Assembly (NCBI GenBank): GCA_029252105.1
Contig: JAQXCA010000013.1
Span: 1-40,952, forward strand
Source of the DNA: Flavobacteriaceae bacterium
GTDB lineage: Bacteria > Bacteroidota > Bacteroidia > Flavobacteriales > Flavobacteriaceae
Length of the DNA stretch: 40,952 bases
Direction of reading: 5' to 3'
Position numbers and translations under genes: made by a program. This document shows positions 10,178 to 18,667 of this stretch, in pieces. How positions within the stretch are numbered: position 1 is the stretch's first letter; each line of letters starts with the position of its first letter. The notes beneath the pieces are model-generated. The model was not told the DNA's origin, ran no database searches, and saw nothing but the letters and a program-made list of their open reading frames with translations.

Positions 10178-10802
10178 AAACAAATTCGCAGCACTTATAT
10201 TAACCTGCCTTATTTCATTAGGCCTAAGTGCGCAGGCACCCTCGTGGCAAGTCAATGAAAATGAATTTGAATACACAATGACAATGGTTGCATACTTAAA
10301 TGTAAATGCAACCACTTTGTCTAACTCAAACGACATGTTAGCCGCCTTTGTAGGCGGTGAGTGTCGGGGAGTTGCAAACCTGATTTATGCAGAATCTACG
10401 GATAACTATTTTGCATACTTAACAGTGTTTTCGAATTCATCCTCAGAGACTGTAAATTTTAAAATTTATAACTCCATCACTGACACAGTTACAGAAGCGG
10501 ATCAAACATTGCCATTTGAAATTAACAAACATTACGGCGGTATTTCATCAGATTTTGGTTTTTCGAAGCCATCTCCAAGATACTTTAAGAAAAATGTCGT
10601 TTTATGTGACATATCTAAGGGTGCCATCACTGTATTATTTGAACAGAACAATGTGCCTCTAACTCTTGAGAAGGATAACCAAACATTCCGCACTAAAACA
10701 TCCGTAGGGACGGCTCAATTTGAAAACCTTGAAATGGGAACCTATGTTTTAAAAATCAACAATAGTTTCAAAAAAACAATCACTATTGAACTAGAGAATT
10801 AA
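10167..10802 (+). CDS. Small secreted protein carrying a module also present in the giant protein
   Basis: Signal peptide (MKNKNKFAALILTCLISLGLSAQ); FEYTMTMVAYLNVNA...AFVGGECRGVANLIY...YFAYLTVFSNSSSETVNFKIYNS resembles FQYSMNVIGKIMIDG...VFYNNELRGVGQLTF...YFVYLTIYSNTASGEILNFNIWDA in the upstream protein. Start overlaps the upstream stop by 11 nt. Confidence 0.85.
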   Translation: MKNKNKFAALILTCLISLGLSAQAPSWQVNENEFEYTMTMVAYLNVNATTLSNSNDMLAAFVGGECRGVANLIYAESTDNYFAYLTVFSNSSSETVNFKIYNSITDTVTEADQTLPFEINKHYGGISSDFGFSKPSPRYFKKNVVLCDISKGAITVLFEQNNVPLTLEKDNQTFRTKTSVGTAQFENLEMGTYVLKINNSFKKTITIELEN

Positions 10803-10813
10803 TTTATATATAT

Positions 10814-10951
10814 ATGAAAAAAATAAAATTCACCATAGCAGTAATTTTCACATTATCTGTTACCACATTAATTTTCACATGCTCATCTGATGACCCTGTC
10901 GAAAACCCTTGCAGTGGCTACACATTGCCAGAATTTGTAGAAGTTTTATAA
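10814..10951 (+). CDS. 45-aa putative lipoprotein
   Basis: MKKIKFTIAVIFTLSVTTLIFTCSSDDPVENPCSGYTLPEFVEVL; lipobox-like LIFTC; 11 bp after the previous stop; missing from the supplied ORF track. Confidence 0.6.
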   Translation: MKKIKFTIAVIFTLSVTTLIFTCSSDDPVENPCSGYTLPEFVEVL

Positions 10952-11022
10952 ACTGGTAAATAGGATGTTAAACAGAAATAAAATTCACAAAAAATTAATT
11001 CTTAAACTGCTCCATTTTCCAT

Positions 11023-11058
11023 AAAAAACCTTTTATTTATTTTTTTGTGTGGTTTTTT
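11023..11058 (+). terminator. Possible terminator after the giant-protein cluster
   Basis: AAAAAACC ... GGTTTTTT inverted repeat with 20-nt loop. Confidence 0.35.
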
Positions 11059-11109
11059 GTTGAGCTTTGTTCAAACACTTTCCATAGGGTCTATGCTCAA
11101 TAAATATTA

Positions 11110-11180
11110 GAGGTCAACAACACTACATCGGAGAATTAATTCATTTGAGTCGGTTCTCCATTTTTTATGTTTGAGATTCC
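11110..11180 (+). repeat. Dispersed repeat copy 2 (hairpin/terminator-like)
   Basis: GAGGTC[AACAAC]ACTACATCGGAGAATTAATTCATTTGAGTCGGTTCTCCATTTTTTATGTTTGA; matches 100-165 except a 6-nt insertion and few substitutions. Confidence 0.85.
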
Positions 11181-11228
11181 TAATATCTGAACAGTTCACT
11201 ATATTTGTGTAATTAACCAATTTAACAT

Positions 11229-13709
11229 ATTCGCTATTTTATTTTAGCTTTTTTGCTGATCAGTCTATCGGCATTCAGTTCAGGTATTTCCAAACAAGTT
11301 ATTGACTCCGAAAAAACTACTTTTGACATTGGCTCAAACACCCTTGCTTCGTCTGTTCAAAACTCTACCAACTTTGTTTCGACATGGGCTATTCCTTCAG
11401 ACTCTTATCTTTTTCAACTTCCCTTAAAAAATTATACCAGTATTACTATTGATTGGGGAGATAGCGGATCTACTTCTTCACACACTGATGGTAATTTCCC
11501 AACACATACCTACTCAGCCGCAGGTACTAAAACCATAACAATTACGGTAAATGATCCTTTAACAAAAGATATTGGAGAAATGTATCTAAATGGACATGCT
11601 TCTGCAACACTGATTAGAACTGTTGAAAACTGGGGAGAGGGAAAATGGGAGTCTTTTCATTATGCTTTTAAGGGCGCTACTTATTTAACTATTCCAGCTA
11701 CTGATGCGCCAGATCTTTCTTTAGTAACTTCAATGTCTCATGCTTTTAATGAATGTGCAAATTTAGTGGGCTTAACTTTAAACGATTGGAACACATCTGT
11801 AGTGACTTCTTTAGATGCTACGTTTCATGATGCTTCTCTTTTTAATGGAGACATATCTTCTTGGAATACAAGTAATGTGACTACTATGAGAAACATGTTC
11901 AAAAACACTGTTTTTAATCAAGCAATTAATACTAGTGGTTCTTCTTGGAATACCGCTGCAGTAACTAATATGGCTGCTATGTTTGAAGGTGCAACTGCTT
12001 TTAATCAAAATATAGGTTCATGGAACACCGCTGTAGTGGCTAATATGCGAGGCATGTTTCATGCTGCTTCTGCTTTTAATCAACCGCTTGCCCACAATGG
12101 GAATTCTTGGAATCTAGCGAATGTGACTAATATGATAGATATGTTTTCCAATGCGGGATTATCTACAGAAAATTATGATGTTTTCCTTTACAGTCAAGCC
12201 AACAACAGTGCTATTAATTCAGATATTACGATTACTGTTTCTAGTAGATACATTGATGCTACCTCAAAAACGTATCTCACAGAAACAAAAAACTGGAATA
12301 TTACGGATCTTGGTCAAGTGCCCACTATTGAAATAGCAAGTAATATTAGTGGAGTCGCTGATGGATTTTCCACAAACGATGCTACTATAACTTTGACCTT
12401 TACTGCGGCGTTATCAACTTCTAATTTTGAGGAAAGTGATATTACTGTGACTAATGGCACTTTAAGCTCCTTTGCTGGAAGTGGAACAACTTACACAGTT
12501 ATATTCACACCAACTGAACAGGGCGTTTGTACTATAAATGTTGCCGCAGGCACTTTTAGCGACAGTTCTAATAACAACAATAATATTGCTGCGAGTCAAT
12601 TTAACTGGACGTTTGATAGTGTAGCTCCCACGATAACCAATGTAAGCTCTACCAAGACAGATGGGGCTTACACAATTGATGAGGTCATTCCAGTAGCCGT
12701 TACTTTTAGTGAAGTAGTCAACGTAATAGAAACTCCAACATTAACTTTAGAGACCGGAAGCAGTGATGCGGTGGTAAACTACAGCTCTGGAACAGGGAGT
12801 AATATCTTAATTTTTAATTATACAGTAGCAGCTGGTCACAACTCTAGTGATTTAGATTATGTAGATACGAGCTCACTTGCATTAAACTTAGGTACTATTA
12901 AAGATGCAGCTACAAATAATGCTACTTTAACTTTAGTGAGTCCTGGAACCACAAATTCCCTTGGCGCAAATAAAGCGTTGGTTATAGATACAACAGCCCC
13001 AGAAATCACTTTGGTAGGAAACGACATTGAGACGATTGAAGTGGGAGCAACGTATACGGAGCAAGGCGCTACAGCGACCGACAACTATGACCCCGCACTC
13101 ACAGTTGTTGTAGGAGGGGATGCAGTAAATACAGCTATTGTAGGTACTTACACCGTCACTTATAATGTATCAGACTCTAATGGTAATTCCGCAGAACAAG
13201 TTACAAGAACCGTTAGTGTTGTGGACACGACAGTTCCAGTAATTACTTTAACAGGGCAGCCTACAGTGACGATAGAAGTAGGAGCAACGTATACTGAACA
13301 AGGTGCTACAGCGACCGACAACTACGATCCTACACTCACAGTTGTTGTAGGTGGAGAAACAGTAAATACAGCTATTGTAGGTACTTACACCGTTACTTAT
13401 AATGTATCAGATTCTAATGGCAATACGGCTGCTGAAGTCACGCGTACAGTAACTGTAGAGGAAACATTAGGACTTGATTCTAATGAAATTAATAGTGTGA
13501 GTATATATCCAAACCCAACAGCTTCTAAATGGACTATTGTGTCTTCAAGGGTAATTAATAAGATAACACTGTTTAACCTATTAGGTCAAAAAGTATTAGT
13601 GCAAACGGTTAATGATACGAAAGTAAACATTGACGCTAGCAACTTGAAAACGGGCGTTTATATACTAAAAGTGAATAAAACTACAATAAAACGAGTGATT
13701 AAAAAATAA
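11229..13709 (+). CDS. Secreted surface protein with DUF285/BspA-like repeats, bacterial Ig-like domains, two DUF5011-like repeats and T9SS C-terminus
   Basis: Supplied ORF starts at TTG 11253; the frame is open upstream to ATT 11229, giving a full signal peptide (IRYFILAFLLISLSAFSSG). MRNMFKNTVFNQAINTSGSSWNTAAVTNMAAMFEGATAFNQNIGSWNT repeats; EVGATYTEQGATATDNYDP repeated; C-term VSIYPNPTASKWTI...NLKTGVYILKVN. Confidence 0.8.
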   Translation: MRYFILAFLLISLSAFSSGISKQVIDSEKTTFDIGSNTLASSVQNSTNFVSTWAIPSDSYLFQLPLKNYTSITIDWGDSGSTSSHTDGNFPTHTYSAAGTKTITITVNDPLTKDIGEMYLNGHASATLIRTVENWGEGKWESFHYAFKGATYLTIPATDAPDLSLVTSMSHAFNECANLVGLTLNDWNTSVVTSLDATFHDASLFNGDISSWNTSNVTTMRNMFKNTVFNQAINTSGSSWNTAAVTNMAAMFEGATAFNQNIGSWNTAVVANMRGMFHAASAFNQPLAHNGNSWNLANVTNMIDMFSNAGLSTENYDVFLYSQANNSAINSDITITVSSRYIDATSKTYLTETKNWNITDLGQVPTIEIASNISGVADGFSTNDATITLTFTAALSTSNFEESDITVTNGTLSSFAGSGTTYTVIFTPTEQGVCTINVAAGTFSDSSNNNNNIAASQFNWTFDSVAPTITNVSSTKTDGAYTIDEVIPVAVTFSEVVNVIETPTLTLETGSSDAVVNYSSGTGSNILIFNYTVAAGHNSSDLDYVDTSSLALNLGTIKDAATNNATLTLVSPGTTNSLGANKALVIDTTAPEITLVGNDIETIEVGATYTEQGATATDNYDPALTVVVGGDAVNTAIVGTYTVTYNVSDSNGNSAEQVTRTVSVVDTTVPVITLTGQPTVTIEVGATYTEQGATATDNYDPTLTVVVGGETVNTAIVGTYTVTYNVSDSNGNTAAEVTRTVTVEETLGLDSNEINSVSIYPNPTASKWTIVSSRVINKITLFNLLGQKVLVQTVNDTKVNIDASNLKTGVYILKVNKTTIKRVIKK
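13041..13435 (+). repeat. In-frame tandem repeat, 237-bp period (DUF5011-like domain pair)
   Basis: Near-identical DNA GTRGGAGCAACGTATAC...TATAATGTATCAGAYTCTAATGG starting at 13041 and 13278 (79 codons apart). Confidence 0.85.
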
Positions 13710-13786
13710 GGGTTTTTTTGTACGAACTATATTTAATTGTATTTATATTGTAGGTTCACGATATATAGTCTGTAAATAAAATAATC

Positions 13787-14557
13787 ATGAAAAATAGAGT
13801 CTTTACTTTAGCTTTGCTTATATCTTTAGTCTCTTTTGGTCAGGACTTTAAATTATATGAAAAGGCGGTTTTTGTTTTTGAAAACGATACCCTTAATTAC
13901 AGAATTCTAAAACCTTTAAACTATAATTCTAATAAACAATATCCAGTACATTTATTCTTACATGGATCTGGGGAACGAGGAAATGATAACAGTTCTCAAC
14001 TAACTCATGGAGGGAGGTTATTTTTAGAAAAACACAATAGAGAAAACTATAATTCTTGGGTAATATTTCCTCAATGTTCAAAAGATGACAGGTGGGCAAA
14101 CTTAGTAAATGATGATTGGGACATCGATTTTGAAGATGAAATCACAAAACCTAATAAAAGTTTAAATCTAGTTATTAGGTTTATGGATGAATTCATACAA
14201 AAAAAACAAGTTGATACACAAAGAATTTATGTAAGTGGTTTGTCTATGGGAGGTATGGGGACTTTTGAGGTTCTATACAGAAGACCCAATATGTTTGCTG
14301 CTGCAACCCCAATTTGTGGTAATGGTAGTACAGCTTTAGCGTCTATATATGCAGAAAAAGTATCCATTTGGATTTTTCATGGTTCCGACGATAAAGTGGT
14401 AAGTCCAAAACATTCTTTAAACATAGCAAACGCAATTATAGAGTCAGGAGGAAGCCCAAAGTTAACGTTATATGAACACGTAGGTCATAACAGTTGGGAT
14501 AATGCGTTTGCAGAAGAAAATTATCTAAAATGGATTTACTCTAAGAAGAAAAAATAA
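13787..14557 (+). CDS. Secreted alpha/beta hydrolase (prolyl-oligopeptidase/esterase-like)
   Basis: Signal peptide; HLFLHGSGERG oxyanion region; GLSMGGMG nucleophile elbow; GSDDKVV and GHNSWDNAF Asp/His motifs. Confidence 0.85.
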   Translation: MKNRVFTLALLISLVSFGQDFKLYEKAVFVFENDTLNYRILKPLNYNSNKQYPVHLFLHGSGERGNDNSSQLTHGGRLFLEKHNRENYNSWVIFPQCSKDDRWANLVNDDWDIDFEDEITKPNKSLNLVIRFMDEFIQKKQVDTQRIYVSGLSMGGMGTFEVLYRRPNMFAAATPICGNGSTALASIYAEKVSIWIFHGSDDKVVSPKHSLNIANAIIESGGSPKLTLYEHVGHNSWDNAFAEENYLKWIYSKKKK

Positions 14558-14632
14558 CAAATTTCTCATCTAAATAAATTTTCCCATGTTCTTTTTAACT
14601 ATTTTAATAAAGGGGAAAGGCCTTTTGATTGA
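14557..14632 (-). pseudogene. Fossil fragment of a LytTR-type response regulator
   Basis: Reverse complement reads SIKRPFPFIKIVKKNMGK then, after a +1 shift, KIYLDE; resembles EIKKPFIFIKVDKKKMKKIYLDEIL of the intact regulator at 16812-17516. Confidence 0.6.
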
Positions 14633-14904
14633 TCTAAACGCTTATGTAATTTTAGTGTTATCCAAGTCTTTTTTTGGTGTTTATCAGCCTCATAGCTCAA
14701 AAAATCTCTAATTTACGAACTAGTTGAAAACAAAGAAGCTCCAAATCAAGCTTGTATTTTTGATTTTCTACTTCGTGACATTTTGTGATTTAGAATTTGT
14801 ATTGATAAATAGGTTGTGACCAATTTTTTAATTGTTTTGACCTAAAACAAAACTCTTAAAATGAAGCTTCGGTACATATTTGCTGGTCATAAATTATATA
14901 TTAA

Positions 14905-15375
14905 ATGAAAATAAATAGATTAACTGTATTGCTTTTAATTTTAGTTCTAATTCCTAATTTAGTACTGAATGCTCAAAAAAAACACAAAACCACCAAATTA
15001 AAGCAACCTAACTTTTTATTCGTTTTGGTAGATGATCAGCCATTTGACGCGTAGGGTATTCTGGTCGTTATCCTTTTTTGAAAACTCCAAATATAGATCG
15101 GTTAAGTAATGAAGGCGCTAATTTTGAATTTTTTTTTGTCACTCAATCTATTTGTTCTCCATCAAGAGCTAGCTTTCTAACAGGGACATATTCTCATATT
15201 CACGGGGTAAATCAAAACAATCGTCATGTTGATCCAAAATGGGATGAATTCGCTAATTACTGTACTAAATAAAAGAATTTCAGAGGCAAATTCAATACCT
15301 TTGGGTCTAGGAGGTAAATTTGAAAATGCTAAGCCTTGGTTTGAACTGGCACGAATTTTTCGTAAAAATGAATAG
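14905..15375 (+). pseudogene. Frameshifted and truncated family S1-type sulfatase
   Basis: MKINRLTVLLLILVLIPNLVLNAQKK...KQPNFLFVLVDDQPFDA*; then in another frame GYSGRYPFLKTPNIDRLSNEGANFEFFFVTQSICSPSRASFLTGTYSHIHGV...; CSPSRASFLTG is the sulfatase motif. The fragment is far shorter than a full sulfatase. The C-terminal limit (15375) is uncertain. Confidence 0.85.
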
Positions 15376-15546
15376 AATTAGGAGTTTTCAAAAAATATAA
15401 TTTGACACTGTTTAGGATTCTTAATATTAACACCAATTATTCAATTTCTTTTGGGAGTTTATAAGTATCTCCACGTGAGAATTATATAATCTCTGAGATT
15501 AACCAAAATCCAACTTAGCATTGGAAATAAAAATACAGAACATAAA

Positions 15547-16620
15547 ATGCTATTAATAAACACTATTTTCAAGAAAAAAATTCTTTTTTTCAGCGTAGTT
15601 ATTCCTATTCTAACTACGAGTTGTAAACAAACAAAAAACATTGATATCACTCCAGATATTCCAGAAATTTCTGGAATGGTATGGATTCCGGGAGGCACTT
15701 ACGATATGGGTGCTTCAGATGGAGACCGTATGGCGCTTCCACATGAGAAGCCTAAACACACTGTAAAGGTTGATGGATTTTATATGGATGTAACAGAAGT
15801 CACCAACGCTCAGTTTTCAAAATTCATAGACGCCACCAGTTATATGACTACAGCCGAGCGTCCTGTGGAATGGGAATTAGTCAAATCACAATTACCGCCA
15901 GGCACTCCAAAACCTCATGACTCATTACTTAGACCTGGTTCCCTTATGTTTAAAAAAGCAAAGGAGACTGTCCCCAATTTATATGATTTATCTCAATGGT
16001 GGCGGTGGACCATTGGCGCCAATTGGCAAGAACCAGAAGGTAAGGGGAGTGCTATAATTGGTAAAGAAAATCATCCTGTAGTTCATGTGTCTTATGAAGA
16101 TGCTATAGCTTATTGTGATTGGGCAGGAAGACGTTTGCCTTCCGAAGCCGAATGGGAGTTTGCAGCTCGTGGCGGAAAACACGATCAGATCTATTTTTGG
16201 GGCAATTTATCCGATAAATTATCCAGTTATGTAAACAGTTGGGAAGGTGAGTTTCCTGTGGCAAACACCCAAGCCGATGGTTTCGAAAAGAGTGCGCCCG
16301 TCAAAACCTATCCGCCCAATGATTATGGCTTATACGAAACCTCAGGTAATGTATGGGAATGGACTAGCGATTGGTACAGTAGTAACTACTACCAAACATG
16401 TTTAAACGCCTCAGTCACAAACAACCCGAAAGGTCCAGAAGAAGCCTACAACCCTAACAATCCCTACATTGATGAGCGTGTTATTAGAGGGGGCTCTTTT
16501 TTATGTAATGCGTCCTATTGTGCTAGCTATAGAGTGTCTTCGCGGATGGCGACTGATCCGAGCACATCTTTAGAACATTTAGGGTTTCGCACGGTTTTGG
16601 ATTTGAAAACTGAGGAGTAA
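15547..16620 (+). CDS. Formylglycine-generating enzyme (SUMF1/FGE) family lipoprotein
   Basis: Lipobox LTTSC; MVWIPGGTYDMGASDG; DGFYMDVTEVTNAQF; GRRLPSEAEWEFAARGG; RGGSFLCNASYCASYRVSSRMATDPSTSLEHLGFR. Confidence 0.9.
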   Translation: MLLINTIFKKKILFFSVVIPILTTSCKQTKNIDITPDIPEISGMVWIPGGTYDMGASDGDRMALPHEKPKHTVKVDGFYMDVTEVTNAQFSKFIDATSYMTTAERPVEWELVKSQLPPGTPKPHDSLLRPGSLMFKKAKETVPNLYDLSQWWRWTIGANWQEPEGKGSAIIGKENHPVVHVSYEDAIAYCDWAGRRLPSEAEWEFAARGGKHDQIYFWGNLSDKLSSYVNSWEGEFPVANTQADGFEKSAPVKTYPPNDYGLYETSGNVWEWTSDWYSSNYYQTCLNASVTNNPKGPEEAYNPNNPYIDERVIRGGSFLCNASYCASYRVSSRMATDPSTSLEHLGFRTVLDLKTEE

Positions 16621-16811
16621 ATTAAGCACAGTTTTGTAATCTATTTTTAACAGAAAAGAAACGTTTGGCGTTAGTAATTTAGTTCGAAATATCAAATGTT
16701 TTCCAACGGGCACGTATAAAAGTCACGTAAAATGGATTTAATCTATACGCAAACTCATACTTATACGCCATATTTAAATGGGGAATTAGTGATTTCCTTA
16801 AGGAGGTTTAA

Positions 16812-17516
16812 TTAGCCTAAAACCTTTTTCTTAACTTCTTCTATGTACGACCTTCCAATGACATATCTTATGCCTTCAATTTCAATGCTATTTCCCTCAA
16901 CGACATCAATTTTATCTATGGCGATTGTAAAAGACCTGTGAATTCGAATGAAATTACTTTCAGGCAATAAGCTAGTGAAGTTGGTCAAAGTGCTATGAAT
17001 AATATACTTATTAGTTTGCGTAGTTATTTTTAGATAATCTCGTAAAGATTCGACAACCAATATCTCATCTAAATAGATTTTCTTCATTTTCTTTTTATCA
17101 ACTTTAATAAAGATGAAAGGTTTTTTAATTTCTTTGGAATTGTCTTTGGGTATGCTGCTGTTAATAGCCTTGAAAGCTCTGTTCACCGCTTTCATAAACC
17201 TAGGGAATGGAATTGGTTTCACGAGGTAATCTAGAACCTCTAATTCATAGGTTTTTATGGCATATTCATCATAAGCGGTAGTAACAATAATCAATGGTTT
17301 TGTTTCTAAAGTTTTTATAAAATCTAAACCATTTAAAAGGGGCATATTAATATCTAAAAAAATTAAATCTACTGAATGGTTTTTTAAGTAAGTCAAAGCC
17401 TCCACTGCGCTGTTAAAAGTGTTTGAAATCGTAATTTCATCAATCTCTTCTATGTAGCTTTTTACTATATTTACAGCTAATGGCTCATCGTCAATAATTA
17501 AACAATTAATCTTCAT
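16812..17516 (-). CDS. LytTR-family response regulator
   Basis: Receiver motifs (IDDEPLA, DLIFLDINMP, VTTAYDEYA, DYLVKP) plus LytTR domain (FIKVDKKKMKKIYLDEILVVES, FIRIHRSF). Confidence 0.93.
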   Translation of the reverse strand: MKINCLIIDDEPLAVNIVKSYIEEIDEITISNTFNSAVEALTYLKNHSVDLIFLDINMPLLNGLDFIKTLETKPLIIVTTAYDEYAIKTYELEVLDYLVKPIPFPRFMKAVNRAFKAINSSIPKDNSKEIKKPFIFIKVDKKKMKKIYLDEILVVESLRDYLKITTQTNKYIIHSTLTNFTSLLPESNFIRIHRSFTIAIDKIDVVEGNSIEIEGIRYVIGRSYIEEVKKKVLG

Positions 17517-18585
17517 TACACTTTATTTTAAGGGTTACAATAAACAGCTTGTTTTTTTTCTCAATATTCAGGCTGTAGTCCTCATTTTTATAACCTAACT
17601 CAAGTCTTTTTTTGACATTTGTCAGTCCAATTCCGCTTGAGTTTTCAATATTCTCACTTAGGTTAGGTGTTTCAGGTAATGGGTTTGAAACAGTAAAGTA
17701 AAGAAAATTTTCCACTATTTTAAAATCAATATCGATTTTTACGTCACCAGTAATTTTGTTTGCACCATGCTTAAAAGAATTTTCAATAAAAGAAAGTAGC
17801 AAAATAGGTGCTATTTTTTTATCTGAAATATCCCCAGTTATATTGGTGTCTATTTTTAATTTATTACCATATCTTATTTGCTCCAGATCTAGATAGTTTT
17901 GAATACAAATTATTTCTTTTTCTAAACTTTGTCTTTTTGATTTTGTTTCATAAAGTAAGTAGCGCATCAATTCAGAGAGTCGAAGTATTAATTTTGGAGT
18001 TTTGTTAGATTTTTCTATAGCTAACGAATAGATATTGTTGAGTGTATTAAAAAAGAAATGAGGGGAAATCTGAGTTCTTAAAAAAAGTAATTCGGTTTCC
18101 AATTGTACCTTTTCTAAAGCGGTGACCCGCTTTTGTTCTTGTAGCCAGTCCATGGTAATTTTTATAGCGGTTACAAAAGTTGTAACATAGAGTTCACCGA
18201 TCATCATGTCTACGGCATAACTGAAGGTCACGTTTTGGATCACTTCAGGACCTTCTGGCCATATGTTGGTGCTAACAAGGTAATATGTCAGATTAAACTT
18301 AATGAATACCATTGTCAGCAAAGAGGCAATTAAAAAAACTACATATAAGAAGTATTTACGCCTAAAAACAAACCTTGGCATTAAAATAAAAATATTTAAG
18401 TAACATAAAATCATATGAATTGGAAATCCAACAATATTTGTTTTTAATGAATAAACGTAGTCATCAAAATAATTCCCCCATCGAAGTGTGTTAAGAAGAA
18501 AATAAATTAACCAAAAAATGACATGATGTCTTAGAGTGAATTTTAAATGTTTGTCAAGTTGCATAGTTATTTTTTTAACGTTCAA
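17506..18585 (-). CDS. LytS-type sensor histidine kinase
   Basis: Multi-TM N-terminus; LRTQISPHFFFNTLNNIYSLA H-box; LLLSFIENSFKHG N-box; GIGLTNVKKRLEL. Overlaps the regulator by 11 nt. Confidence 0.93.
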   Translation of the reverse strand: MNVKKITMQLDKHLKFTLRHHVIFWLIYFLLNTLRWGNYFDDYVYSLKTNIVGFPIHMILCYLNIFILMPRFVFRRKYFLYVVFLIASLLTMVFIKFNLTYYLVSTNIWPEGPEVIQNVTFSYAVDMMIGELYVTTFVTAIKITMDWLQEQKRVTALEKVQLETELLFLRTQISPHFFFNTLNNIYSLAIEKSNKTPKLILRLSELMRYLLYETKSKRQSLEKEIICIQNYLDLEQIRYGNKLKIDTNITGDISDKKIAPILLLSFIENSFKHGANKITGDVKIDIDFKIVENFLYFTVSNPLPETPNLSENIENSSGIGLTNVKKRLELGYKNEDYSLNIEKKNKLFIVTLKIKCNED

Positions 18586-18667
18586 CGGAATTCTTAAGTT
18601 GTCCGTCTAATTTTATTCGTAATACAACGTTGTTTTCGCATATTTACGCTGCATTAAAAATGAATAA

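Noticed and set aside
11083-11095. CATAG-GGT-CTATG mini hairpin before dispersed repeat copy 2
   Set aside because: 5-bp stem is too short to claim function.
15488-15500. Palindrome AATCTCTGAGATT upstream of the FGE gene
   Set aside because: A 13-nt palindrome in AT-rich DNA is easily due to chance; no second copy was noticed.
16732-16815. Short + strand ORF (MDLIYTQTHTYTPYLNGELVISLRRFN) between FGE and the response regulator
   Set aside because: Only 27 aa, no recognised motif, overlaps the end of the regulator; might be a gene remnant but cannot be supported.
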